Of a stretch of 64,000 bases of DNA, positions 33,368 through 40,463 are shown piece by piece. How positions within the stretch are numbered: position 1 is the first letter of the stretch; each line of letters begins with the position of its first letter. The position numbers and the translations under genes are program-made. Source of the stretch: Parabacteroides chinchillae (GTDB lineage Bacteria; Bacteroidota; Bacteroidia; Bacteroidales; Tannerellaceae); assembly GCF_900108035.1 (NCBI RefSeq), contig NZ_FNVS01000009.1:62001-126000 (forward strand), in the 5' to 3' direction. Under the pieces are notes generated by a model that worked only from the letters and a program-made list of their open reading frames with translations, searched no databases and was not told the origin of the DNA.

Positions 33368-33381
33368 AAGGTCTGACCTTT
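33367..33381. repeat. AAAGGT-type palindrome, copy 3
   Basis: AAAGGT-CTG-ACCTTT is a perfect 6-bp inverted repeat that differs from copy 2 only in the 3-base centre. It lies 26 bases before a small reading frame, the same arrangement as copy 2. Confidence 0.55.
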
Positions 33382-33407
33382 ATACTAAAATAAAACAAAA
33401 TATAAAT

Positions 33408-33641
33408 ATGGAAAAAGAAAAAATGAATTTGCATTCATTTGCAACAAAATATAGCAAATGTTTTATGAAAGTGGTAGGGAGAAATAAAAAAAGAGCTAAA
33501 CAATCAAGTCTAACTCCTTATATATCAAAGCATAATAAGTTTTTTAAATTTATTTTTGCTCCCTTCCCCCAGACGCGTACTCTAACCGGGCTGAGCTACA
33601 TCCCGCTTTATTTTTACGGGTGCAAAGGTAAACTATTTTAG
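33408..33641 (+). CDS. Small basic protein whose C-terminus is read through attR
   Basis: This 77-residue frame is very rich in Lys and Arg in its first 50 residues. The last 24 or so codons come from the att repeat and the chromosomal flank, so its C-terminus is set by the integration event and would differ in the excised circle. A palindrome just upstream, shared with the zinc-ribbon gene, is the only sign of expression. I do not recognise it, and it may not be a gene. Confidence 0.3.
   Translation: MEKEKMNLHSFATKYSKCFMKVVGRNKKRAKQSSLTPYISKHNKFFKFIFAPFPQTRTLTGLSYIPLYFYGCKGKLF
33566..33626. repeat. attR: 61-bp direct repeat with truncated tRNA-Pro remnant
   Basis: Identical to 7392-7452. 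On the minus strand it contains the tRNA-Pro 5' end through the anticodon loop, then switches to element DNA. No intact T-arm follows, so this is a tRNA fragment driven by the original promoter. Confidence 0.92.
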
Positions 33642-33653
33642 TTACACTCCAAA
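33623..33653 (-). promoter_or_regulatory. Original tRNA-Pro promoter, now facing the tRNA fragment
   Basis: On the minus strand TTTG (33650-33653), a 19-base spacer and TACCTTTG (33623-33630) match the Bacteroidetes consensus exactly. It is placed before the truncated tRNA in attR. Its upstream half overlaps the end of aroB. Confidence 0.8.
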
Positions 33654-34706
33654 ACTTTCACGGTAGAAATCCAACGACTCGAGAATCTTTTCCTTCTCTA
33701 CATCCTGGTTTATGCGGACATCACCAATATTTGCAAGCAAAGTAAAGTTGATAACACCGCCTTCATTCTTCTTATCATGCGTCATTAATTCGTATAAGCT
33801 TTCATAATCCTTACAATCAAACATAAAAGGCGGATAATACTCTTTGATATAATAAACGACCTGGCTTAATTTGTCCATAGGGAAGTTGCAAAATTTATGA
33901 GACAAATACAATTCGCTAACAATACCTGCAGCCACAGCATGGCCATGCAATAACGGCTTGTTCTTTTTAAACGACAAACTTTCGTAAGCATGGCCTATTG
34001 TATGCCCGAAGTTTAAGGCCTTCCGAATACCTTTTTCTTTCGGATCTTCCTCCACTATTTGTTCTTTAACAGCCACCGACTGAGCAACCATACGATTAAG
34101 GAATGTATAATCTAATTTCTGATCCAAATCAAAAAGCATAACAGATGCATACGTGTCCATGGAACTGATTAATCCATGTTTTATCATCTCTGCATATCCG
34201 GACAAAAGATTATTCCTGTCCAACGTACTCAAAAATCCGCAATCAATAAATACACATAACGGAGGATAAAAAGAACCTATCTCATTCTTCAATCCATTGA
34301 AATTAATCCCGGTCTTTCCTCCTACAGCCGCATCAACCGAAGCCATCAATGTAGTTGGAATATTAATAGTATGTATTCCACGTTTAAATGTCGCTCCGGC
34401 AAAGCCTCCCATATCCGTTATCATGCCTCCGCCTAAATTTATAAGTAATGAATTACGTGAGGCCCCTTCATTAGACAGCCGTGTCCAGATATAAGAAATT
34501 TGTTCCAAATTTTTATGCATATCTCCCGCCTCAACAGTTATAACCGGAGCATCTTGTATTGCCGGAACACTTTGTATTAAAGGGAAACATTTTTCCTGCG
34601 TATTTGTATCCGTCAGGATAAAAAGTTTATCATAATTCAGAGAAGACAGAAATTCCTGTAATTCAACTTTCAGATTTTCGCAAATTAAAACTTTTTGATC
34701 TGACAT
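33642..34706 (-). CDS. aroB: 3-dehydroquinate synthase
   Basis: This 354-residue enzyme converts DAHP to 3-dehydroquinate, the second step of the shikimate pathway, using NAD and a divalent metal. Characteristic stretches are INLGGGMITDMGGFAGATFKRGI near residue 89, PTTLMASVDAAVGGKTGIN near 116, and the metal-ligand His residues in NFGHTIGHAYES near 230 and LLHGHAVAAG near 247. It was originally followed by tRNA-Pro; the element now starts within a few bases of its stop codon. The coding sequence itself is intact. It has its own promoter upstream. Confidence 0.95.
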   Translation of the reverse strand: MSDQKVLICENLKVELQEFLSSLNYDKLFILTDTNTQEKCFPLIQSVPAIQDAPVITVEAGDMHKNLEQISYIWTRLSNEGASRNSLLINLGGGMITDMGGFAGATFKRGIHTINIPTTLMASVDAAVGGKTGINFNGLKNEIGSFYPPLCVFIDCGFLSTLDRNNLLSGYAEMIKHGLISSMDTYASVMLFDLDQKLDYTFLNRMVAQSVAVKEQIVEEDPKEKGIRKALNFGHTIGHAYESLSFKKNKPLLHGHAVAAGIVSELYLSHKFCNFPMDKLSQVVYYIKEYYPPFMFDCKDYESLYELMTHDKKNEGGVINFTLLANIGDVRINQDVEKEKILESLDFYRESFGV

Positions 34707-34737
34707 ACTTATTCTTATTTAATTGTAGCTTTTACGA

Positions 34738-34769
34738 CAAAGGTATTATTTGTATTCTTATTATCCAAA
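34738..34769 (-). promoter_or_regulatory. aroB promoter
   Basis: TTTG (34766-34769), 20 bases, TACCTTTG (34738-34745) on the minus strand, about 32 bases before the aroB ATG. Confidence 0.7.
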
Positions 34770-34775
34770 GAGGCA

Positions 34776-34827
34776 TAAAAAAATCCTCCGGACGCAAACT
34801 GTAAATCAGAGGTGCATCCGAAGGATT
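34776..34827 (-). terminator. Terminator after alaS
   Basis: On the minus strand a 14-bp stem (34814-34827 with 34782-34795, two G-U pairs) is followed by a run of T. It separates alaS from aroB. Confidence 0.85.
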
Positions 34828-34877
34828 TTTTATTTTCTTCCGAGAGAAATCTAAATTTCTTCCGAATAAAACTTCTT

Positions 34878-37499
34878 TTACATTAATCCAGCAGCTTCGA
34901 TGACAGTATTTACTGCAATAGACAGGCCATTCAGATTCTTACCTCCTGCTGTTGCAAAGTGAGGTTGACCGCCACCGCCACCCTGGATATGTTTAGCTGC
35001 GTCTTTTACCATCTTTCCGGCATTCAAACCGTCAACAACCAAATCATCGCTAAGCATAACCATCAGTGTGCATTTGGCATCGTCTACGATTCCAGCAACA
35101 AAAAGGAAACTACCTTCTGTCTCACTTTTAATCTGAAACGCTACATCTTTCATCGCATCCGGGTTACCTTTGCCTATAAAAGTCATTAACTTCACACCAT
35201 TACGTTCGATCGCTTTAGCTACAATATCCTTTTTCAATCCGGCAGCTTTTTCCTTGATATAATTGTCCAGCTGCTTCTTCATATCTAAATTTTCTTCGAT
35301 AGATTTCCTGATAGCCAGTGAAATGTTTGGCATATTATTAAATAAGGCACGAACTTCATTAAGCAAATCCTGCTGTGCATATACATAATCTTCTGCACCT
35401 TCCGCCGTTACAGCTTCAATACGACGAACGCCTGCTGCAATAGAACTTTCGCCTATAATACGCAACGAACCTATCATACCTGTAGCAGGAATATGTGTAC
35501 CACCACATAGTTCCACCGAGCTTCCATATTTTACAACACGAACCTCATCACCATATTTTTCTCCAAACAAAGCCATGGCGCCCATTGCTTTTGCATCGGC
35601 AATCGGCACATTCCGATGTTCTTCCAGCGGATAGTTTGCACGAATCTTTTCACTAACCAAACGTTCCACTTTACGAAGTTCTTCATCTGTTACTTTCTGG
35701 AAATGTGAAAAGTCGAAACGTAAAGACTGGGGAGACACATAGGAACCTTTCTGTTCGACATGCGTACCCAACACTTCACGCAATGCTTCATGCAACAAGT
35801 GAGTAGCCGAGTGGTTACATTCACACTGCACACGTTTCTTTTCATTGATCTTTGCCGTAAATGTTGCTGTTACATCGTTTGGCAATTTAGCGATCAAATG
35901 AACCGGTAGATTGTTCTCACGCTTCGTGTCAATTATTTCAATCTTCTCGTCATCCGAAATCAACCAACCGGTATCACCTACCTGACCACCCATTTCGGCA
36001 TAAAAAGGCGTCTGATCCAAAACAATCTGATATAACGTCTTATTCTTTTGTTTGATCTGACGATAACGAAGAATTTCGGCTTCACACTCAAACAGATCAT
36101 AACCAACAAATTTACTTTCTCCTTCTTTTATAGTGATCCAGTCGCCAGTCTCAATAGCAGCCGCGTTACGTGCACGTTCTTTCTGCTTCTGCATTTCAGC
36201 ATTGAACTCATCTATATTGACTTCCATTCCGTTTTCACGCAAAATCAGTTCAGTCAAGTCCAACGGAAATCCGTAAGTATCATATAAAGTAAATGCGTCC
36301 ACTCCGTTCAGGACATTTGTTCCGGCAGCTTTAGTATCTTCCATCTTCTTATCCAGCAAACGAATACCTGTTTCCAATGTACGTAAGAAAGATTCTTCTT
36401 CTTCCTTGACAACCTTTTCTATCAATGTCTTCTGTGCAATCAATTCAGGATAAGCATCACCCATTGTCTCAATCAAAACAGGCAACAATTTATACATAAA
36501 TGCTTCGCGCCGTCCCAGGAAAGTATATCCGTAACGAACAGCACGGCGCAAAATACGACGAATTACATAACCGGCCTTGGCATTAGAAGGTAACTGTCCG
36601 TCAGTAATAGCAAAAGCAATCGTACGGATATGGTCGGCAATTACACGCATTGCCACATCTTGTTCCTTATCATTGCCATATACAGTTCCAGCCATTCCGG
36701 CAATTACCTTGATAATAGGCTGGAATACATCTGTATCATAATTAGACGTCTTGCCTTGAAGAGCCATGCACAGGCGTTCAAATCCCATTCCTGTATCAAT
36801 CACCTTTGCCGGTAGTGGCTCCAGAGAAGCATCTGCCTTGCGGTTAAACTGCATAAAAACCAGATTCCATATCTCAATAACCTGAGGATGGTCTTTATTT
36901 ACCATATCCTGGCCGGGAAGTACCTTGCGTTCTTCTTCCGGACGGAGGTCTATATGTATCTCAGAGCATGGACCGCAAGGACCCGTATCTCCCATTTCCC
37001 AGAAATTATCATGCTTGTTACCATTGATAATATGATCTTTCGGCAGATATTGTTCCCAATAGCCGGCTGCTTCATTATCACGTTCAAGCCCTTCGGCAGG
37101 GCTACCTTCAAATACAGTAGCATATAAACGTTCTGGATTCAGTTTCAACACATCCACCAAATACTCCCATGCCCAGTTGATGGCTTCTTTCTTGAAATAA
37201 TCGCCAAAAGACCAGTTTCCCAACATCTCAAACATGGTATGGTGATAAGTATCATGGCCTACTTCTTCCAAATCGTTGTGCTTGCCACTTACACGAAGAC
37301 ATTTCTGTGAATCCGCGACACGAGGAGATTTACGAGGAACATTCCCCAGGATTATATCTTTAAACTGATTCATTCCTGCATTGGTAAACATCAATGTAGG
37401 GTCACCTTTTACCACCATCGGTGCAGACGGCACAATCTGGTGATCCTTTGAGGCAAAGAATGCTTTAAAGGACTCACGGGTTTCTTTTGCTGTCAACAT
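34878..37499 (-). CDS. alaS: Alanyl-tRNA synthetase
   Basis: This is an 873-residue class II synthetase. The start is placed at [11 protein letters not shown], the family's usual N-terminus; 15 extra codons upstream are rejected. It shows the catalytic core ([15 protein letters not shown] near residue 33 and [13 protein letters not shown] near 186), the editing domain with [13 protein letters not shown] (HxxxH) near 560, the metal-binding [12 protein letters not shown] near 657, and a C-terminal DHHA1 domain ending [14 protein letters not shown] near 850. It charges tRNA-Ala and clears mischarged Ser and Gly. It is divergent from the M23 peptidase gene with overlapping promoters. Confidence 0.97.
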   Translation of the reverse strand: MLTAKETRESFKAFFASKDHQIVPSAPMVVKGDPTLMFTNAGMNQFKDIILGNVPRKSPRVADSQKCLRVSGKHNDLEEVGHDTYHHTMFEMLGNWSFGDYFKKEAINWAWEYLVDVLKLNPERLYATVFEGSPAEGLERDNEAAGYWEQYLPKDHIINGNKHDNFWEMGDTGPCGPCSEIHIDLRPEEERKVLPGQDMVNKDHPQVIEIWNLVFMQFNRKADASLEPLPAKVIDTGMGFERLCMALQGKTSNYDTDVFQPIIKVIAGMAGTVYGNDKEQDVAMRVIADHIRTIAFAITDGQLPSNAKAGYVIRRILRRAVRYGYTFLGRREAFMYKLLPVLIETMGDAYPELIAQKTLIEKVVKEEEESFLRTLETGIRLLDKKMEDTKAAGTNVLNGVDAFTLYDTYGFPLDLTELILRENGMEVNIDEFNAEMQKQKERARNAAAIETGDWITIKEGESKFVGYDLFECEAEILRYRQIKQKNKTLYQIVLDQTPFYAEMGGQVGDTGWLISDDEKIEIIDTKRENNLPVHLIAKLPNDVTATFTAKINEKKRVQCECNHSATHLLHEALREVLGTHVEQKGSYVSPQSLRFDFSHFQKVTDEELRKVERLVSEKIRANYPLEEHRNVPIADAKAMGAMALFGEKYGDEVRVVKYGSSVELCGGTHIPATGMIGSLRIIGESSIAAGVRRIEAVTAEGAEDYVYAQQDLLNEVRALFNNMPNISLAIRKSIEENLDMKKQLDNYIKEKAAGLKKDIVAKAIERNGVKLMTFIGKGNPDAMKDVAFQIKSETEGSFLFVAGIVDDAKCTLMVMLSDDLVVDGLNAGKMVKDAAKHIQGGGGGQPHFATAGGKNLNGLSIAVNTVIEAAGLM

Positions 37500-37537
37500 A
37501 TCTATTATATAGTTCTCGTTAATATTCTGAAAAACAA

Positions 37538-37568
37538 TTTGCAAAAGTACTGCAAATTATTATTTTTG
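37538..37568 (+). promoter_or_regulatory. Promoter of the M23 peptidase gene, interlocked with the alaS promoter
   Basis: On the plus strand TTTG (37538-37541), 19 bases, TATTTTTG (37561-37568). On the minus strand the alaS -7 box TAcTTTTG occupies 37542-37549, inside the plus-strand spacer. The two promoters should exclude each other. Confidence 0.7.
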
Positions 37569-37594
37569 CACACATCCAAGTAATAAAAAAATCA

Positions 37595-38578
37595 ATGGGA
37601 CTATTTAAATCTCGTAAAACATACTATTTTTATAACCCAAACACCCTCAATTATGAGCGCGTTTATCCCTCTGGCAGAGACCGCTTTTTTACAGTAATCC
37701 GGCATTTAAGCACCGGCATTGTTTTTGGTGTGGCAACATTCTTTGCCATGATGTACTTAGTAGATTCACCCATGGAATCGCAACTAAGGAAAGAAAACAA
37801 GTTGATGCAAACGCAATATGAAGTACTTTCATTACGGCTAAGCAATGCATTGGAGACACTTGATGACATACAACAACGAGATGAAAATTTATACCGTGCT
37901 ATCTTCCAGGCAGAATCAATTCCGGAATCGGTACGTAAATCCGGTTTTGGCGGCAGTAATCGATACGAGCATTTAATGAATTTATCCAATCCGGAGCTTA
38001 TTGTTTCAACCACTCAAAAGATGGATATGTTGCGAAAACAACTATATATTGAATCCAACTCTTTGGAAGAACTCATCTCTATGGGCAAGAATCTGGAAGA
38101 ACGGAGCAAATGCATCCCCGCTATCCAGCCTATATCAAACAAAGACCTTAGGCGTACAGCTTCGGGTTATGGCGTACGAATCGATCCGATTTATCGTACT
38201 CCGCGTTTCCATGCAGGTATGGACTTTTCCGCTAAAATCGGGACAGAAATTTATGCTACCGGCAATGGAGTTGTGACTTCTGCAGGATGGAAGCAAGGTT
38301 ATGGTAACTGTTTGACTATAAATCATGGTTATGGATTTGAAACATTATATGGCCACATGAGCAAATTCAAAGCCCGTGTAGGACAAAAGGTTACTCGTGG
38401 AGAAGTTATAGGGGAAGTAGGCAATACAGGGAAATCCACCGGGCCTCACCTGCATTATGAGGTAATTGTACACGGTAAACACGACAATCCTTCCAAATAT
38501 TACTATATGGATCTTACACCTGAAGAGTATGACCGTATGATTCAGATTGCAGAAAACCATGGTCAGGTTATGGATTAA
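37595..38578 (+). CDS. M23 family metallopeptidase (murein endopeptidase)
   Basis: This 327-residue protein has one membrane helix near residues 34-56 and a coiled-coil region (about 65-165). A C-terminal LytM/M23 domain carries HAGMDFSA (HxxxD, near 206) and GPHLHYEV (HxH, near 287), the zinc ligands. It probably cuts peptide cross-links in peptidoglycan at the cell surface. It starts a plus-strand run with a MerR regulator, a DUF3127 protein and an antiporter. The gap to the MerR gene is 14 bases. Confidence 0.92.
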   Translation: MGLFKSRKTYYFYNPNTLNYERVYPSGRDRFFTVIRHLSTGIVFGVATFFAMMYLVDSPMESQLRKENKLMQTQYEVLSLRLSNALETLDDIQQRDENLYRAIFQAESIPESVRKSGFGGSNRYEHLMNLSNPELIVSTTQKMDMLRKQLYIESNSLEELISMGKNLEERSKCIPAIQPISNKDLRRTASGYGVRIDPIYRTPRFHAGMDFSAKIGTEIYATGNGVVTSAGWKQGYGNCLTINHGYGFETLYGHMSKFKARVGQKVTRGEVIGEVGNTGKSTGPHLHYEVIVHGKHDNPSKYYYMDLTPEEYDRMIQIAENHGQVMD

Positions 38579-38592
38579 TTACTTGAAAGGCT

Positions 38593-38985
38593 ATGGGACT
38601 AAAAAAAAATAAAAACCAAAAGCTATACTTTTCCATAAGCGAAGTGGCACAGATATTCGACGTCAATGAGTCTACGCTACGCTTCTGGGAAAAAGAGTTT
38701 GATATCATACGTCCGAGGAAAACCAGTAAAGGAACCCGTTTCTATAAGCAGGAAGATATCGATGCAATACGCCTTATTTATCACTTGGTAAAAGAACGGG
38801 GCATGACGCTTGCTGGTGCACGGCAGAAACTTAAAGATAACAAAGAAACAACCATAAACCAAGAAGAGATCGTAAACCGGCTCAAGCAAATAAAAGAAGA
38901 ACTACTTACCCTAAAAGCCGCTTTTGATCTCCTTGACCCTATAGATATAGACCAGGTTGTTGATAAAAACGAACCAAACATCTAG
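38593..38985 (+). CDS. MerR family transcriptional regulator
   Basis: This 130-residue protein has a MerR-type winged HTH at residues 11-80 (YFSISEVAQIFDVNESTLRFWEKEF then RFYKQEDIDAIRLIYHLVKERGMTLAGARQKL). It has no metal- or drug-binding C-terminal domain, only a short coiled-coil dimerization helix. This short form is widespread in Bacteroidetes next to the M23 gene. Its targets cannot be told from the sequence. Confidence 0.88.
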   Translation: MGLKKNKNQKLYFSISEVAQIFDVNESTLRFWEKEFDIIRPRKTSKGTRFYKQEDIDAIRLIYHLVKERGMTLAGARQKLKDNKETTINQEEIVNRLKQIKEELLTLKAAFDLLDPIDIDQVVDKNEPNI

Positions 38986-39037
38986 CATGTTACAGGTAAA
39001 AAGGGTAACTTCGCAGTCAATTAATAAAACGATAAAC

Positions 39038-39433
39038 ATGGAAATTACTGGAAAGATTATTGCCGTACTGCCAGAGCAAGGCGGTATAAGCAAAACTGGA
39101 AACGAATGGAAAAAACAAGAGTATGTACTAGAGACACACGACCAATACCCTAAAAAGGTATGCTTCCAACTTTTTGGGGCCGACCGGATTGCACAGGCAG
39201 CCATACAGCCAGGAGAAGAACTGACTGTTTCTTTCGACATCGACAGCCGTGAGTACCAGGGACGTTGGTTCACCAACATCAGTGCATGGAAAATCGAACG
39301 TGCAGGAGCAGCTGTAACCCAAAACCCGGCGGAGACTATCACTCCGGATAATTTCGCTCCGGCAGCAGCACCGATCGCATCACCTGAACCTGATTTCGGA
39401 CCAGCCAACCCGATAGACGATTTACCATTTTAA
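39038..39433 (+). CDS. DUF3127 domain protein (OB-fold, single-strand DNA-binding-like)
   Basis: This 131-residue protein starts at MEITGKIIAVLPEQGG; a longer frame upstream is rejected because the family begins here. Residues 1-90 form the DUF3127 OB-like fold, and the tail (about 95-131) is rich in Pro and Ala and ends in DDLPF. That acidic tip resembles the C-terminal tails of single-strand DNA-binding proteins (DDxxPF), which recruit repair enzymes. The role is therefore likely nucleic-acid binding, but this is inference. Confidence 0.8.
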   Translation: MEITGKIIAVLPEQGGISKTGNEWKKQEYVLETHDQYPKKVCFQLFGADRIAQAAIQPGEELTVSFDIDSREYQGRWFTNISAWKIERAGAAVTQNPAETITPDNFAPAAAPIASPEPDFGPANPIDDLPF

Positions 39434-39442
39434 ACTAATTGT

Positions 39443-40390
39443 ATGAATATCGTCCTGCTTCTTGGCGGCTTAGTACTTATTCTCGTAGGAGCAAATGCTC
39501 TTACGGATGGTTCGGCTTCAATTGCTAAACGCTTCCGCATATCCAATTTGTTTATCGGGCTTACGATCGTTGCTTTCGGAACATCTGCGCCTGAGTTAAC
39601 CGTAAGTGTCGTATCGTCTTTGAAGGGAAGCGCTGATATAGCAATAGGTAACGTAATAGGCAGTAACATTTTTAATACTTTAATGATCGTTGGCTGCACG
39701 GCAGCCATCGTCCCGATCAATATAACAAAAGGGACATTAAGCAAAGAAATCCCGTTGTGCATCCTTGCCTCCATAATTTTATTTATTTGCTCAAACGACA
39801 TGCTCATAAATAAAGCCCCGGCAAATATCATAAGCAGTAGTGACGGGTTAATTTTACTTTGCTTCTTCCTTATTTTCTTAAGTTATACATTTGCCATTGC
39901 ACATAATAGAAATGCAGAGACCGAGACATCTATTAAAGAATTGCCCGTCTGGAAATCTTCTTTATTCATTCTGGGAGGATTAGTCGGGCTTATCTATGGA
40001 GGACAATTTTTCGTAAACGGAGCGTCAGGCATTGCGCGCAGTTTGGGGGTAAGCGAATCTGTTATCGGACTTACATTAGTAGCCGGCGGAACTTCTCTGC
40101 CCGAACTGGCAACATCTATAGTAGCTGCCCTGAAAAAGAATCCGGAAATGGCGATTGGAAACGTTATTGGTTCCAACTTATTCAACATATTCTTTGTACT
40201 GGGATGCAGTGCAGCTATCAGCCCGATGAGCATACAAGGTATTACCAATATGGATTTAGGAATCTTGATTGGCTCCTGCATTTTACTTTACATCTTTGGG
40301 CTACTTTTCAAAAAACGGACAATAACACGGTGGGAAGGTATCTTCATGGCTATATGTTATGTGGCCTACACTGTCTACCTGATATACTAA
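39443..40390 (+). CDS. Calcium/sodium antiporter (YrbG-like, CaCA family)
   Basis: This 315-residue membrane protein has about ten transmembrane helices and two inverted alpha-repeats. The first is GTSAPELTVSVVSSLKG..DIAIGNVIGSNIFNTL (near 48-83), and the second is GGTSLPELATSIVAALKKNPEMAIGNVIGSNLFNIF (near 215-250). The Glu in each PEL and the Asn in GNVIGSN are ion-binding residues of the family. It exchanges Na+ for Ca2+ across the inner membrane. It lies nine bases after the DUF3127 gene. Confidence 0.93.
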   Translation: MNIVLLLGGLVLILVGANALTDGSASIAKRFRISNLFIGLTIVAFGTSAPELTVSVVSSLKGSADIAIGNVIGSNIFNTLMIVGCTAAIVPINITKGTLSKEIPLCILASIILFICSNDMLINKAPANIISSSDGLILLCFFLIFLSYTFAIAHNRNAETETSIKELPVWKSSLFILGGLVGLIYGGQFFVNGASGIARSLGVSESVIGLTLVAGGTSLPELATSIVAALKKNPEMAIGNVIGSNLFNIFFVLGCSAAISPMSIQGITNMDLGILIGSCILLYIFGLLFKKRTITRWEGIFMAICYVAYTVYLIY

Positions 40391-40399
40391 ATAAAAAAA

Positions 40400-40437
40400 G
40401 TAAGCATCCAGACCGATCCGAATGCTTACCTTTTTTT
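40400..40437. terminator. Bidirectional terminator between the antiporter gene and rel
   Basis: GTAAGCAT (40400-40407) pairs with ATGCTTAC (40422-40429), flanked by A7 on the left and T7 on the right, so it can end transcription from both convergent genes. Confidence 0.88.
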
Positions 40438-40463
40438 ATTTGAATGCCTACCCTTTCTCATGT

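Larger units (their letters stand above)
7453..33626. mobile_element. Composite integrative element inserted in tRNA-Pro (about 26.2 kb)
   Basis: The element is bounded by the 61-bp att repeats and starts with a tyrosine integrase next to attL. Outer arms are strongly AT-rich and carry integrase, excisionase-like, replication and unknown genes. The interior carries two defence loci and a GC-richer mobilization module with its own relaxase and two more recombinases. There are no conjugation (type IV secretion) genes, so it is an integrative mobilizable or satellite-like element rather than a self-transmissible ICE. The distinct base composition of the parts indicates assembly from at least two elements. 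Confidence 0.88.

Noticed and set aside
7453-33626. A complete conjugative element or prophage
   Set aside because: No type IV secretion, Tra, capsid, terminase or tail genes are seen; only a relaxase and recombination or replication genes are present.
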